The notes under the pieces were generated by a model. The model was not told where the DNA came from. It was given only the letters and a program-made list of their open reading frames with translations, and did not search any database. Position numbers and translations under genes: made by a program. This document shows positions 7,522 through 14,866 of a stretch of DNA of 29,818 bases, in pieces; position 1 is the first letter of the stretch; every line of letters starts with the position of its first letter. Source of the stretch: Eubacteriaceae bacterium UBA1433. Its GTDB lineage: Bacteria > Bacillota > Clostridia > Eubacteriales > UBA1433. Location of the stretch: assembly GCA_002329295.1 (NCBI GenBank), contig DCTT01000026.1:204741-234558 (forward strand). Reading direction: 5' to 3'.

Positions 7522-8652
7522 ATGATTGATTTCAGCAAAATGACCTTTGCCCAAATACAAAATTTTTTCGACGCCAAAGAACCCGACCAATACAGGCAAT
7601 ATTATGATGCACTGGCGATTGACCCCCGCAAAAATGTATCTGATTATTTACATCGCCTCAAAAGAATTGACGCCACACAAGCAAAAGAACGGCAACGAAT
7701 TGAAAAGATGATTGCGGCAGAGCAATCTGTCTTTCAGTCCATCCATACGATGATTGCAGGCGTTGACGAGGCCGGGCGCGGTCCCTTGGCAGGACCTGTA
7801 GTGGCTGGCGCTGTGATATTGCCACCGGACTTAAAACTATTCTATATCAACGACAGCAAAAAACTTTCCGAAAAAATGCGGGAAAAACTTTTTGATGAAA
7901 TTCAACATCACGCTGTCAGCATCGGTATAGGCATTGTTGATAACAATCACATTGATGCAACCAATATTTTAACTGCCACCAAAAAAGCCATGCTTTTGGC
8001 TGTCTCGCAATTAAATCCCAAGCCGAACGCATTGCTCATTGATGCCGTACCCCTTAATACCACTATCCCTCAAGCTTACCCGCACAGAGCCGACGAACGC
8101 TATTATTCGGTGGCGGCAGCCAGCATCATCGCAAAAGTTACGCGAGATAAAATGATGTATGACTATGCAGCGCAATATCCCGCCTATGATTTTGACCTCA
8201 ATAAAGGATACGGAACCGCTGCGCATATGGCCGCTATCAACAAATTCGGTCCCTGCCCGATTCATCGAAAAAGCTTTCTCAAAAACATTCTCACAGCATC
8301 CAACAAAAAAACCACCGGCAATGCCGGCGAGTTTCAAGCAGTAGCTTATTTGCAAGAAAAAGGCTGTCGCATCCTTGCACAAAACTATACAACTTTTCAC
8401 GGGGAAATCGATATTATTTTTCAAGATAGCGATTATCTGGTGTTTTGTGAAGTGAAAACGCGTAAAAACAGCGCTTACGGCACTGCGGCTATGGCCGTAG
8501 GACATCAAAAAATGCAAAAAATCACCAAAACCGCTCTGCGCTATTTGACCGACCGGCAAATCGAAGATGTAGATATTCGCTTTGATGTGATTGAAATATA
8601 TGAAAACGGTTCTCTTTCACACATCGAAAACGCTTTTATGGCTACCTATTAA
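7522..8652 (+). CDS. rnhB: Ribonuclease HII fused to a YraN-type nuclease-fold domain
   Basis: One uninterrupted 376-residue frame encodes two proteins that are usually separate. Residues 1-260 are RNase HII, which nicks RNA-DNA hybrids and single ribonucleotides in DNA. It has an N-terminal extension, then catalytic Asp82 and Glu83 in GVDEAGRGPLAGP, Asp174 in LLIDAVPL and Asp191 before SVAAASIIAKVTRD. Residues about 264-376 are a UPF0102/YraN domain: GNAGEFQAVAYLQEKGCRILAQN, GEIDII (Asp297) and FCEVKTR (Glu310, Lys312). The E, D and ExK positions are those of restriction-endonuclease-like PD-(D/E)xK folds. In many Bacillota yraN is a separate gene just after rnhB, so loss of an intervening stop or linker explains the fusion. 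The ribosome site is GGAG, 9 bases before the ATG. Whether YraN is an active nuclease is not established. Confidence 0.93.
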   Translation: MIDFSKMTFAQIQNFFDAKEPDQYRQYYDALAIDPRKNVSDYLHRLKRIDATQAKERQRIEKMIAAEQSVFQSIHTMIAGVDEAGRGPLAGPVVAGAVILPPDLKLFYINDSKKLSEKMREKLFDEIQHHAVSIGIGIVDNNHIDATNILTATKKAMLLAVSQLNPKPNALLIDAVPLNTTIPQAYPHRADERYYSVAAASIIAKVTRDKMMYDYAAQYPAYDFDLNKGYGTAAHMAAINKFGPCPIHRKSFLKNILTASNKKTTGNAGEFQAVAYLQEKGCRILAQNYTTFHGEIDIIFQDSDYLVFCEVKTRKNSAYGTAAMAVGHQKMQKITKTALRYLTDRQIEDVDIRFDVIEIYENGSLSHIENAFMATY

Positions 8653-8662
8653 TCCGTTTTTT

Positions 8663-8671
8663 TGCTATACT
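8663..8671 (+). promoter_or_regulatory. Possible extended -10 promoter before the MFS gene
   Basis: TGC followed by TATACT forms an extended -10 element 68 bases upstream of the MFS start and just past the rnhB stop. No convincing -35 box or terminator is seen here, so read-through from rnhB is also possible. Confidence 0.35.
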
Positions 8672-8739
8672 AATTTCTAATGAAACATATATTTGTTTTT
8701 TTTTGTATTTCTTTATTATTGAAAAAAGGAGTTTAGCAC

Positions 8740-10017
8740 ATGACGCAATCAAGCAAAGAAAATTCACTTTATTCTTATCGCTGGCTTATCTATATCATTG
8801 TTTTACTGTTGTATTGTACAGGAAGCTTCCTGCGCCTCTCCCCCGGCGTTATCAAAAACGAACTGGAAGCCGCCTTTGCATTGGGCGCAGTAGGATTTTC
8901 GACACTCAACTCTATGTATTTTTATACTTATATGATTTTGCAAATACCCGTAGGCATTTTTGTAGATACCATCGGCGCAAAAAAAATGGTGATCATTGGC
9001 GGAACCATCACGGCACTGGGCTCAGCACTCTTCGGTCTTGCAGGTTCCGTGCCTGTTTTGATGATATCACGCCTGTTGATTGGTATGGGTACTTCCGCAT
9101 TTTTTATCGCAATTTTAAAATTGCAAACGCAATGGTATTTGGCAAACGAATATGGATTTATGACAGGACTGACTTCGTTTGTGGGCAATATGGGCGGCGC
9201 TTTGGCGCAAGGTCCCCTTGCTTTCATCATTGCACTGGCTTCTTGGCGCATCACCTTTCTATCCGTAAGCGGACTCATCCTTTTGCTGGTGATTGCCTCA
9301 GCATTTTTTGTTGTCAACAGACCTGAAGATAAAGGCTTTGCTCCCTTACATGCCCCTGCAAATACAGCACCTGCCTCTCAAATCAAGCTCGGTTCCATTT
9401 TATTGGAAACTTTCAAAAACAAAAAAATATGGCCTTTGGTTCTATACATGTTTTTTGCTCCGGCATGCAGTTTTACCATTATTGCTTGGGGACCCGCTTT
9501 TTTCACAGAAACCTATGACGTAACCATGCTCACCGCAGGTAATATTATGTTTATTCAAACCACCGTTTTCGCCTTAAGCTGCGTGGCCATCGGCAAAATA
9601 TCAGACCTCATTAAGCGAAGAAAACTTCCCTCTGTACTCTTTGCTGCCGTTAATGTTGTCATTTGGTGTGTTTTTGCTTTTGCGGGGAATCGTGTCTCCT
9701 TACCGGTGGCTGCAACACTCATCGTCATCAGCGGCGCTGCCAACACCGGCTACATTTTGTCTCTGGCGATTGCAAAAGAAATCAGCAATCCGGAATTTTC
9801 CGGCATCTCCACTTCGGTCGTCAACACAGCGCCTTTCTTGGGCGGAGCAGTGGCACCTATTATCTTTGGCACAATTATCGAACGCTACACACCTATGCTC
9901 TCCGGTATTGCGCTTTTCCAAAAGGCGTTTTTATTGCTTGCTTTGTTTTATATCTGTGCATTTATTTCTTCATTTTTCCTGGTGGAAACAGGTGCTCGAA
10001 ACATCTATTATGATTAA
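8740..10017 (+). CDS. Major facilitator superfamily transporter
   Basis: A 425-residue protein with about twelve hydrophobic segments in two halves separated by a hydrophilic central loop (about 198-225, VNRPEDKGFAPLHAP). The first half contains a good MFS motif A between helices 2 and 3 (GIFVDTIGAKKMVIIGG). The equivalent loop in the second half reads GKISDLIKRRKLPS. AAGGAG lies 9 bases before the ATG. The substrate cannot be told from sequence. The next gene, an alpha-hydroxy-acid dehydrogenase-like flavoenzyme, follows by 49 bases with no terminator, so uptake or export of a carboxylic acid such as a 2-hydroxy acid is a reasonable but unproven guess. Confidence 0.88.
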   Translation: MTQSSKENSLYSYRWLIYIIVLLLYCTGSFLRLSPGVIKNELEAAFALGAVGFSTLNSMYFYTYMILQIPVGIFVDTIGAKKMVIIGGTITALGSALFGLAGSVPVLMISRLLIGMGTSAFFIAILKLQTQWYLANEYGFMTGLTSFVGNMGGALAQGPLAFIIALASWRITFLSVSGLILLLVIASAFFVVNRPEDKGFAPLHAPANTAPASQIKLGSILLETFKNKKIWPLVLYMFFAPACSFTIIAWGPAFFTETYDVTMLTAGNIMFIQTTVFALSCVAIGKISDLIKRRKLPSVLFAAVNVVIWCVFAFAGNRVSLPVAATLIVISGAANTGYILSLAIAKEISNPEFSGISTSVVNTAPFLGGAVAPIIFGTIIERYTPMLSGIALFQKAFLLLALFYICAFISSFFLVETGARNIYYD

Positions 10018-10066
10018 ATAACATAGCCTGTATATTCGTAGGGCTAATAAATAAGGAGGAATTTCT

Positions 10067-11086
10067 ATGAACTATGCAGAACTCTTAAAAAATGCAAGAG
10101 AAAACATGAACGGAAACTGTAAAGCTTGTAAAATCTGTAACGGCGAGGCTTGCCGCGGTGTTATGCCCGGCCCGGGAGGCAAAGCCACAGGAGACGGATT
10201 TGTTCGCTCCTACAATAAACTCCAGCAAATAAAGGTGCATATGGATACCATTTACGAAGAAGCTCCTATCGATACTTCCTGCACCTTTTTTGGTCAAAAC
10301 TTCGCTTTTCCCGCCTTTGCCGCTCCCATTGCCGGCACACCTTTGCAATATGGTCCAAAATACGATCAACAAGCCTATACGAAGGCTGTCGTAGACGGTT
10401 GCAAAAATGCAGGTACATTGGCTTTTACATTTTTTGACCCTACCGATGACGAAACCCTCAAGCCCATTAAAGAAGCCGGCGGTTGGGGCATTCCCACCGT
10501 TAAGCCCTGGCCTCTGGAAGTAATGGCCGAACAATTCAAGGCCTCTGAAGAAGCTGGTGCACTGGCCGTTTGCACCGATGTAGACGGCGCCGGACTGGCG
10601 TTGGTGCAAGGCGGCAAAAACCCTGTGGGTCCCAAGTCTGTCAAACAGCTTGCCAATCTTGTGCAAAGTGTAAAAATTCCCGTGCTCATCAAGGGCGTTA
10701 TGACCGCTGCCGGCGCCAAAAAAGCCATGGATGCAGGCGCTTACGCCATTGTAGTCTCCACCCATGGCGGTCGTGTTCAAGATCAAACCCCCGCCCCTAT
10801 TGAAATGCTTGAAGAAATTTGTAAGGTCGTACAAGGAAACATGAAAGTCTTTATTGACGGCGGCATTCGCAGCGGTGTAGATATTTTTAAATGCCTTGCA
10901 ATGGGTGCAGATGCCGTGCTTTTGGGACGGCCCTACCCTGTCGCGGTCTATGGCGGCGGTATGGAAGGCGTGTCATTTTATACCAACATGCTGGCAGCGC
11001 AATTCAAAGAAGCCATGATGATGACTGCTACCCAAAACATCAAAGAAATCACGCGCGACAAAATATTTATTGACAAAAGTTTCTGA
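10067..11086 (+). CDS. FMN-dependent alpha-hydroxy-acid dehydrogenase family protein
   Basis: A 339-residue TIM-barrel flavoenzyme related to lactate oxidase, glycolate oxidase and L-lactate dehydrogenase, which convert 2-hydroxy acids to 2-keto acids. Family marks are Lys209 in VLIKGVMT, the catalytic His233 and Arg236 in STHGGR, and the FMN phosphate site VFIDGGIRSGVDIFKCLAMGADAVLLGRP (261-289). The catalytic loop reads STHGGR rather than the usual SNHGGRQ. The N-terminus carries four clustered cysteines, C18-x2-C21-x2-C24-x4-C29, not found in classical lactate oxidases, which could hold a metal or an iron-sulfur centre. A strong AAGGAGG ribosome site precedes the ATG. It is probably co-transcribed with the MFS gene upstream and ends in a terminator. 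The exact substrate is unknown. Confidence 0.88.
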   Translation: MNYAELLKNARENMNGNCKACKICNGEACRGVMPGPGGKATGDGFVRSYNKLQQIKVHMDTIYEEAPIDTSCTFFGQNFAFPAFAAPIAGTPLQYGPKYDQQAYTKAVVDGCKNAGTLAFTFFDPTDDETLKPIKEAGGWGIPTVKPWPLEVMAEQFKASEEAGALAVCTDVDGAGLALVQGGKNPVGPKSVKQLANLVQSVKIPVLIKGVMTAAGAKKAMDAGAYAIVVSTHGGRVQDQTPAPIEMLEEICKVVQGNMKVFIDGGIRSGVDIFKCLAMGADAVLLGRPYPVAVYGGGMEGVSFYTNMLAAQFKEAMMMTATQNIKEITRDKIFIDKSF

Positions 11087-11255
11087 CCCTCAACCATCTC
11101 TTTCTAACAACACTTGTTGTTATGTTTTGCCATTAGTGACGAAAGATTTCGTTTTTAAACAATCGCCATAAACAAATGAAACAATACGTTAATAAAATCT
11201 CTTACAAAAAAGTATTTTACGGTACGATATGGTTTTAAATCCTTTTACCTTCATC

Positions 11256-11292
11256 AAAAAAGAGAATATGTATCAGTCATATTCTCTTTTTT
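11256..11292 (+). terminator. Terminator of the MFS/flavoenzyme unit
   Basis: A 15-bp perfect stem (A-run plus GAGAATATG pairing with CATATTCTC plus T-run) around a 7-base loop, ending in seven T residues. The 268-base gap before ilvE also holds a 7-bp inverted repeat just after the flavoenzyme stop (11105-11122) and a weaker hairpin at about 11139-11152; I see no gene in it. Confidence 0.85.
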
Positions 11293-11325
11293 TCACAATT
11301 GTTTTTGTACAGTATTTTTGCATTT

Positions 11326-11349
11326 AAAAACCCGCTTTCGCGGGTTTTT
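11326..11349 (-). terminator. Terminator of ilvE
   Basis: A GC-rich stem (CCCGC with GCGGG, loop TTTC) flanked by A5 and T5 lies just past the ilvE stop, so it can work in both directions. The same CCCGC/GCGGG core recurs after the ABC-F gene at 16777. Confidence 0.85.
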
Positions 11350-11354
11350 GTTCT

Positions 11355-12422
11355 TTAACCGATAACCGGCGCCCAACCTCTCGTATCTTCTTTTTGTCCG
11401 TATTGGATAGCCGTCACTTCATCATAAAGTCTTTGTGACAACGGCCCGATTTCCTGATTATTGATTATAACTTCTTTGTCTTTCCACTTCATCAATCCTA
11501 CCGGCGAGATAACCGCAGCAGTACCAGTTGCAAAAACTTCCGTCAATTTTCCTTCTTCTGCCGCTTTAAACACCTTTTTCACAGACAAATCTCTTTCTTC
11601 TACCGGAATGCCCCATTCTTTTGCCAATTGAATTACCGTATTACGCGTAATGCCGGGCAGAATGGTTCCTCTCTCCAACGAAGGTGTAATCAACTTTCCG
11701 TCTATCACGAACATGATGTTGCTCGTCCCGACTTCTTCTATATATTTATTTTCTTTCGCATCCAACCAACAAATTTGTGAAAAACCTTTTTCAAGTACTT
11801 CTTCACCGGGTTTCATCGTGCCCGCATAGTTGGCAGAGGCTTTGTACCCACCGATACCGCCTTCGACAGCGCGAACATATTTATCTTCAACATAAATTTT
11901 TGTCGGTTTTACCCCTTCGGGATAATAGGCGCCAACCGGCGAAAGAATAACGAATAATTTATATTTATCAGAGCGTTTTACACCCAAGACCGTGCCGGTT
12001 GCAATGCTGAAGGGTCGAATGTACAACGACATACCTTCTACCGGCGGAACCCACTCTTTATCAATCACAACGAGTTTTTTGATTGCTTCTAAAACAAATT
12101 CACTGTCAAATTGCGCCATTGCCAAACGTTCATGCGTTTGATTCATTCTTGCCAGGTTCATTTCGGGTCTGAAAAGTCTGATTTTCCCGTCAACACCGTA
12201 AAATGCCTTCATCCCCTCAAAAGATGCCTGACCGTAATGAAAAACGAGTGCGGAAGGATCAATTAGGAATTGGCCGTACTTTTTAATCTGCGCATTATAC
12301 CATCCTTGTGAATCATCATATTCCATGACAAACATGTGATCTGTATAATATTTACAAAATCCGCAGTCATCCCATGCCGGTTTTTCTTTTCTCTCTTTGA
12401 CTAAATTTACTTTCATGTTCAT
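11355..12422 (-). CDS. ilvE: Branched-chain amino-acid aminotransferase (BCAT, fold type IV)
   Basis: A 355-residue PLP enzyme that interconverts Leu, Ile and Val with their 2-keto acids using glutamate/2-oxoglutarate. Family marks are GQASFEGMKAF near the N-terminus, the PLP lysine in GGIGGYKASANYA, EVGTSNIMFVIDGKLITPSL and PSLERGTILPGITR, the phosphate-binding turn. Length fits the 340-360-residue BCAT branch. The frame is open further upstream, but AAGGAAGG (12431-12438) lies inside that extension, 8 bases before the ATG at 12422, which is therefore chosen; a second ATG is two codons later. It has its own promoter and terminator. No T-box leader is seen. Confidence 0.95.
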   Translation of the reverse strand: MNMKVNLVKERKEKPAWDDCGFCKYYTDHMFVMEYDDSQGWYNAQIKKYGQFLIDPSALVFHYGQASFEGMKAFYGVDGKIRLFRPEMNLARMNQTHERLAMAQFDSEFVLEAIKKLVVIDKEWVPPVEGMSLYIRPFSIATGTVLGVKRSDKYKLFVILSPVGAYYPEGVKPTKIYVEDKYVRAVEGGIGGYKASANYAGTMKPGEEVLEKGFSQICWLDAKENKYIEEVGTSNIMFVIDGKLITPSLERGTILPGITRNTVIQLAKEWGIPVEERDLSVKKVFKAAEEGKLTEVFATGTAAVISPVGLMKWKDKEVIINNQEIGPLSQRLYDEVTAIQYGQKEDTRGWAPVIG

Positions 12423-12462
12423 AGCGTAATCCTTCCTTTTCACTTTAAATAATTTTCCTATT

Positions 12463-12490
12463 ATTATAGCATGTGGAAAGTGTAATGCAA
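12463..12490 (-). promoter_or_regulatory. ilvE promoter
   Basis: On the minus strand TTGCAT (12485-12490), 16 bases, then TATAAT (12463-12468), preceded by TGC, which gives an extended -10. It lies 41 bases upstream of the ilvE ATG. Confidence 0.75.
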
Positions 12491-12616
12491 GTAAAATATT
12501 TAAATATTCTGATTTTTTCTGAATAATTTATTTTACAATGCAAAAACTTTTTCGTGTGCAAATATATAGATGCCTATAGATCAAATCTTCAGACTTTTTC
12601 TGCTATGAAAAACGAA

Positions 12617-13951
12617 TTATATCGTATTTAAATATGTGTCCAGTTCCCACTGACTGATGTGCATACGGTAATCGTTCCATTCCGTCTTTTTGGCATGGAT
12701 ATATTTTTCGCGTGCATGAGGGCCAAGCACATCGAGTAAAAATTCGCAGCTTTCCAGCTCTTTAATTGCTTCGTACAAAGTATTGGGCAAATTTTCGATT
12801 CCCCTCTCTTTTCTTTCGGCTCGACTCATCTCATACAAATTTGACATTTGCGCAGGCGGAGGCAACCATTCTTTTTTTATTCCTTCAAGACCCGCTGCTA
12901 GATTTGCCGCCAATGTCAAATAAGGATTGGCGGACGGATCAGGATTTCTCAGCTCAATTCGCGTACTCGCTCCTCGCTTCCCCGGAACGCGAATCAACGG
13001 GCTTCGATTTTTTAATGACCATGCCACATACGCCGGCGCCTCATATCCCGCAACAAGGCGCTTGTACGAATTGACAATCGGGTTCGAAATAGCCGTCATG
13101 GGACGTGCGTATTTCAATAGACCTGCAATATAATGGTAAGCTTCTTTACTTAATTGATTTTCTCCATTTGGATCATAAAACACATTGATTTCCCCGCGAA
13201 ACAACGATTGGTTTACATGCATGCCTGATCCGGCAATACCGAAAATCGGCTTCGGCATAAACGTAGCATGTAAGCCGTGTCTTTGGGCAATGATGCGAAC
13301 GACCATCTTAAAGGTCATAATGTCATCTGCCGCCGTCAACGCATCAGCATACTTAAAATCAATTTCGTGCTGTCCCGGCGCTGCCTCATGATGCGAGGCT
13401 TCTATTTCAAATCCCATTTGCTGGAGCGTTAATACCATGTCTCTGCGTGCAGCTTCACCCAAATCCACAGGAGCCAAAGAAAAATATCCGGCCTCATCGT
13501 TGGTTCTCAGCGTGGCCTTTCCGTCATCGTCTAAATGAAATAAGAAAAATTCGCATTCGGGTCCTACATACATTTTATACCCTAATGCTTCAGCCTTTTG
13601 GATCTCTTTTTTTAAAATATAGCGCGGACAGCCCTCAAAAGGCGTTTCGTCAGAACTGTACACATCACAAATCAATCGCGCCTCTTGACCCACGTGAGGT
13701 TTCCAAGGATAGACCTCAAAAGTAGCAATATCCGGCCACAAATACATATCGCTTTCTTCAATGCGAACAAATCCGTCAATGGAAGATCCGTCAAACATAA
13801 TTTCATTGTTCAGCGCCTTTTCCAGCTGCGAACGGGTAATAGAGATATTTTTTAGCGTTCCTAACAAATCCGTAAACTGCAGGTGAACAAACTGCACATC
13901 CAACTCATCCGCTTTTTTTAGCACATCTTCCTTCGTGTAAACATTTTTCAT
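12617..13951 (-). CDS. glnA: Glutamine synthetase, class I (GlnA)
   Basis: A 444-residue enzyme, the length of the Bacillus GSI-alpha type, making glutamine from glutamate, ammonia and ATP in a dodecamer. Signatures are DGSSIDGFVRIEESDMYLWPD near residues 54-75, the metal-binding stretch GFEIEASHHEAAPGQHEIDF, the ATP-binding KPIFGIAGSGMHVNQSLF, and NRSPLIRVPGKRGASTRIELRNPDPSANPYL. The Tyr adenylylation loop of the GSI-beta type is not evident, as expected for feedback-regulated enzymes of Bacillota. GGAGG lies 9 bases before the ATG. It is downstream of rex and has its own promoter overlapping the rex stop, with a large palindrome in its short leader. Confidence 0.97.
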   Translation of the reverse strand: MKNVYTKEDVLKKADELDVQFVHLQFTDLLGTLKNISITRSQLEKALNNEIMFDGSSIDGFVRIEESDMYLWPDIATFEVYPWKPHVGQEARLICDVYSSDETPFEGCPRYILKKEIQKAEALGYKMYVGPECEFFLFHLDDDGKATLRTNDEAGYFSLAPVDLGEAARRDMVLTLQQMGFEIEASHHEAAPGQHEIDFKYADALTAADDIMTFKMVVRIIAQRHGLHATFMPKPIFGIAGSGMHVNQSLFRGEINVFYDPNGENQLSKEAYHYIAGLLKYARPMTAISNPIVNSYKRLVAGYEAPAYVAWSLKNRSPLIRVPGKRGASTRIELRNPDPSANPYLTLAANLAAGLEGIKKEWLPPPAQMSNLYEMSRAERKERGIENLPNTLYEAIKELESCEFLLDVLGPHAREKYIHAKKTEWNDYRMHISQWELDTYLNTI

Positions 13952-13964
13952 TTTTGCCTCCTAC

Positions 13965-13996
13965 AAAAAACGTCAACAAAATTAATTTTGTTGACG
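13965..13996 (-). promoter_or_regulatory. Perfect palindrome plus T6 in the glnA leader (terminator or attenuator)
   Basis: Positions 13971-13996 are a perfect 26-bp palindrome with outer half CGTCAACAAAATT. On the minus strand it is followed directly by six T residues (13965-13970) and then the glnA ribosome site. It has the form of an intrinsic terminator. It can end rex transcripts, but it also lies downstream of the glnA promoter at 14013-14041, so it would sit in the 5' end of glnA mRNA. Confidence 0.8.
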
Positions 13997-14012
13997 CCAT
14001 TGTCGTTTTTTT

Positions 14013-14041
14013 AATGTAACGCCACACTATTCTCTTGTCAA
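14013..14041 (-). promoter_or_regulatory. Candidate glnA promoter overlapping the rex stop
   Basis: On the minus strand a perfect TTGACA (14036-14041), a 17-base spacer and TACATT (14013-14018). The predicted start is near 14006, about 55 bases from the glnA ATG. The -35 box overlaps the end of the rex reading frame. Confidence 0.6.
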
Positions 14042-14685
14042 GTTTGATTTTGCTGTTTTTCTGACAACAAATACGTCAATACATAAAAACTTTCATTGAT
14101 TGCCACATTTTCGACAACGATCCCCTCCGGTACTGACAAATCTGCCGTGGTAAAATTCCAAATAGCATGAATGCCCCCATCAATCACTGCTTGAGCTGCC
14201 TGCGGACCCGAAGATTTTGGGACACAGAGAATGGCAACATCCACTTCTCGCTTTCGCATATATTCTTTGAGTTGATCGGTGTGATAAACAGGTATTTCGC
14301 CGTCTTTTTCTTGCGTTTTTGATGCATCTACATCAAACATTGCGAGTACTTTTGCATTTCCGTCTAAATTCATAATATAATTTCGAATCGCTTTGCCCAA
14401 ATTTCCCGCGCCAATTATGATACAGCGATATACTTCATGGATGGATAATATTTCTTCAATGGCTACAATCAGTTCTGATACGTTGTAGCCGTATCCTTGT
14501 TGCCCAAATCCGCCAAAATAATTTAAATCTTGTCTTATTTGCGATGCTGTCGAACCCATGCGCACAGACAAATTCTTCGAAGATATTTTTGTTACGCCCT
14601 CTTCAAGCAATTCCTTTAAATATTTATGATATTTCGGCAATCGCCTCACGACAGGCATCGGAGCATTTTTTGCAAAGGTCTGCAC
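14038..14685 (-). CDS. rex: Redox-sensing transcriptional repressor Rex
   Basis: A 215-residue repressor that senses the NADH/NAD+ ratio and controls fermentation and respiration genes. The N-terminal winged helix (RRLPKYHKYLKELLEEGVTKISSKNLSVRMGSTASQIRQDLNYFGGFGQQGYGYNV) is followed by a Rossmann domain with CIIIGAGNLGKAIRNY and the C-terminal swapped helix with NVAINESFYVLTYLL. The frame is open to a TTG eight codons earlier, but AAGGAGG lies inside that extension, 6 bases before the GTG at 14685, so the GTG is the start. It is read from a promoter at 14816-14844 through a leader of about 120 bases that begins at a Rex-like operator. Confidence 0.96.
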   Translation of the reverse strand: MQTFAKNAPMPVVRRLPKYHKYLKELLEEGVTKISSKNLSVRMGSTASQIRQDLNYFGGFGQQGYGYNVSELIVAIEEILSIHEVYRCIIIGAGNLGKAIRNYIMNLDGNAKVLAMFDVDASKTQEKDGEIPVYHTDQLKEYMRKREVDVAILCVPKSSGPQAAQAVIDGGIHAIWNFTTADLSVPEGIVVENVAINESFYVLTYLLSEKQQNQT

Positions 14686-14736
14686 ACTTTTCCTCCTTGA
14701 GGATTGCAATCAATTTTTGCTTTTTCCTTAATTCTG

Positions 14737-14765
14737 TTTAAAAAACAACGTGATTTATATATAAT
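14737..14765 (+). promoter_or_regulatory. Candidate promoter of the ABC-F gene
   Basis: TTTAAA (14737-14742), 17 bases, then a perfect TATAAT (14760-14765). The leader to the ABC-F ATG would be about 95 bases and would cross the rex promoter region, so the two genes are divergently read from overlapping control DNA. Confidence 0.5.
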
Positions 14766-14792
14766 AAAAATGTATCCACTTCGGACATAACA

Positions 14793-14810
14793 TCGTTTTA
14801 TATTTAACGA
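14793..14810 (-). promoter_or_regulatory. Candidate Rex operator at the rex start site
   Basis: An imperfect-consensus but symmetric site TCGTT-n8-AACGA (within the 6-bp-arm repeat ATCGTT/AACGAT at 14792-14811) matches 10 of the 14 fixed positions of the clostridial Rex box TTGTTAA-n4-TTAACAA. It coincides with the predicted start of the rex transcript, where autorepression would act. The match is by eye. Confidence 0.4.
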
Positions 14811-14815
14811 TTTAT

Positions 14816-14844
14816 ATTATACCAACAAAATAAAAGGATGTAAA
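14816..14844 (-). promoter_or_regulatory. rex promoter
   Basis: On the minus strand TTTACA (14839-14844), 17 bases, then a perfect TATAAT (14816-14821). The predicted start is near 14809, giving a leader of about 124 bases before the rex GTG. Confidence 0.7.
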
Positions 14845-14866
14845 TAAAAATTTAAGGAATCCTTTC

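Noticed and set aside
8703..9326. 207-codon frame overlapping the start of the MFS gene
   Set aside because: Its product is rich in Arg, His, Cys and Tyr without any domain; the overlapping MFS frame has a ribosome site, helices and motif A.
10085..10834. Long open frame (249 codons) antisense to the flavoenzyme gene
   Set aside because: The sense strand encodes an intact enzyme of normal length with all motifs; the antisense frame has no ribosome site or recognisable domain and reflects codon bias of the real gene.
12423..12616. T-box, leucine or other riboswitch leader before ilvE
   Set aside because: The promoter lies only about 40 bases from the start codon, leaving no room, and no T-box sequence is present.
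13971..13996. Rex or GlnR operator at the glnA palindrome
   Set aside because: The half-site order is AACAAAATT...AATTTTGTT, the reverse of the Rex box TTGTTAA-n4-TTAACAA, and it does not fit the GlnR pattern TGTNA-n7-TNACA.
14770..14790. Tiny open frame MYPLRT as a possible leader peptide for the ABC-F gene
   Set aside because: Its ATG lies at or before the transcription start predicted from the TATAAT at 14760, and it has no ribosome site.
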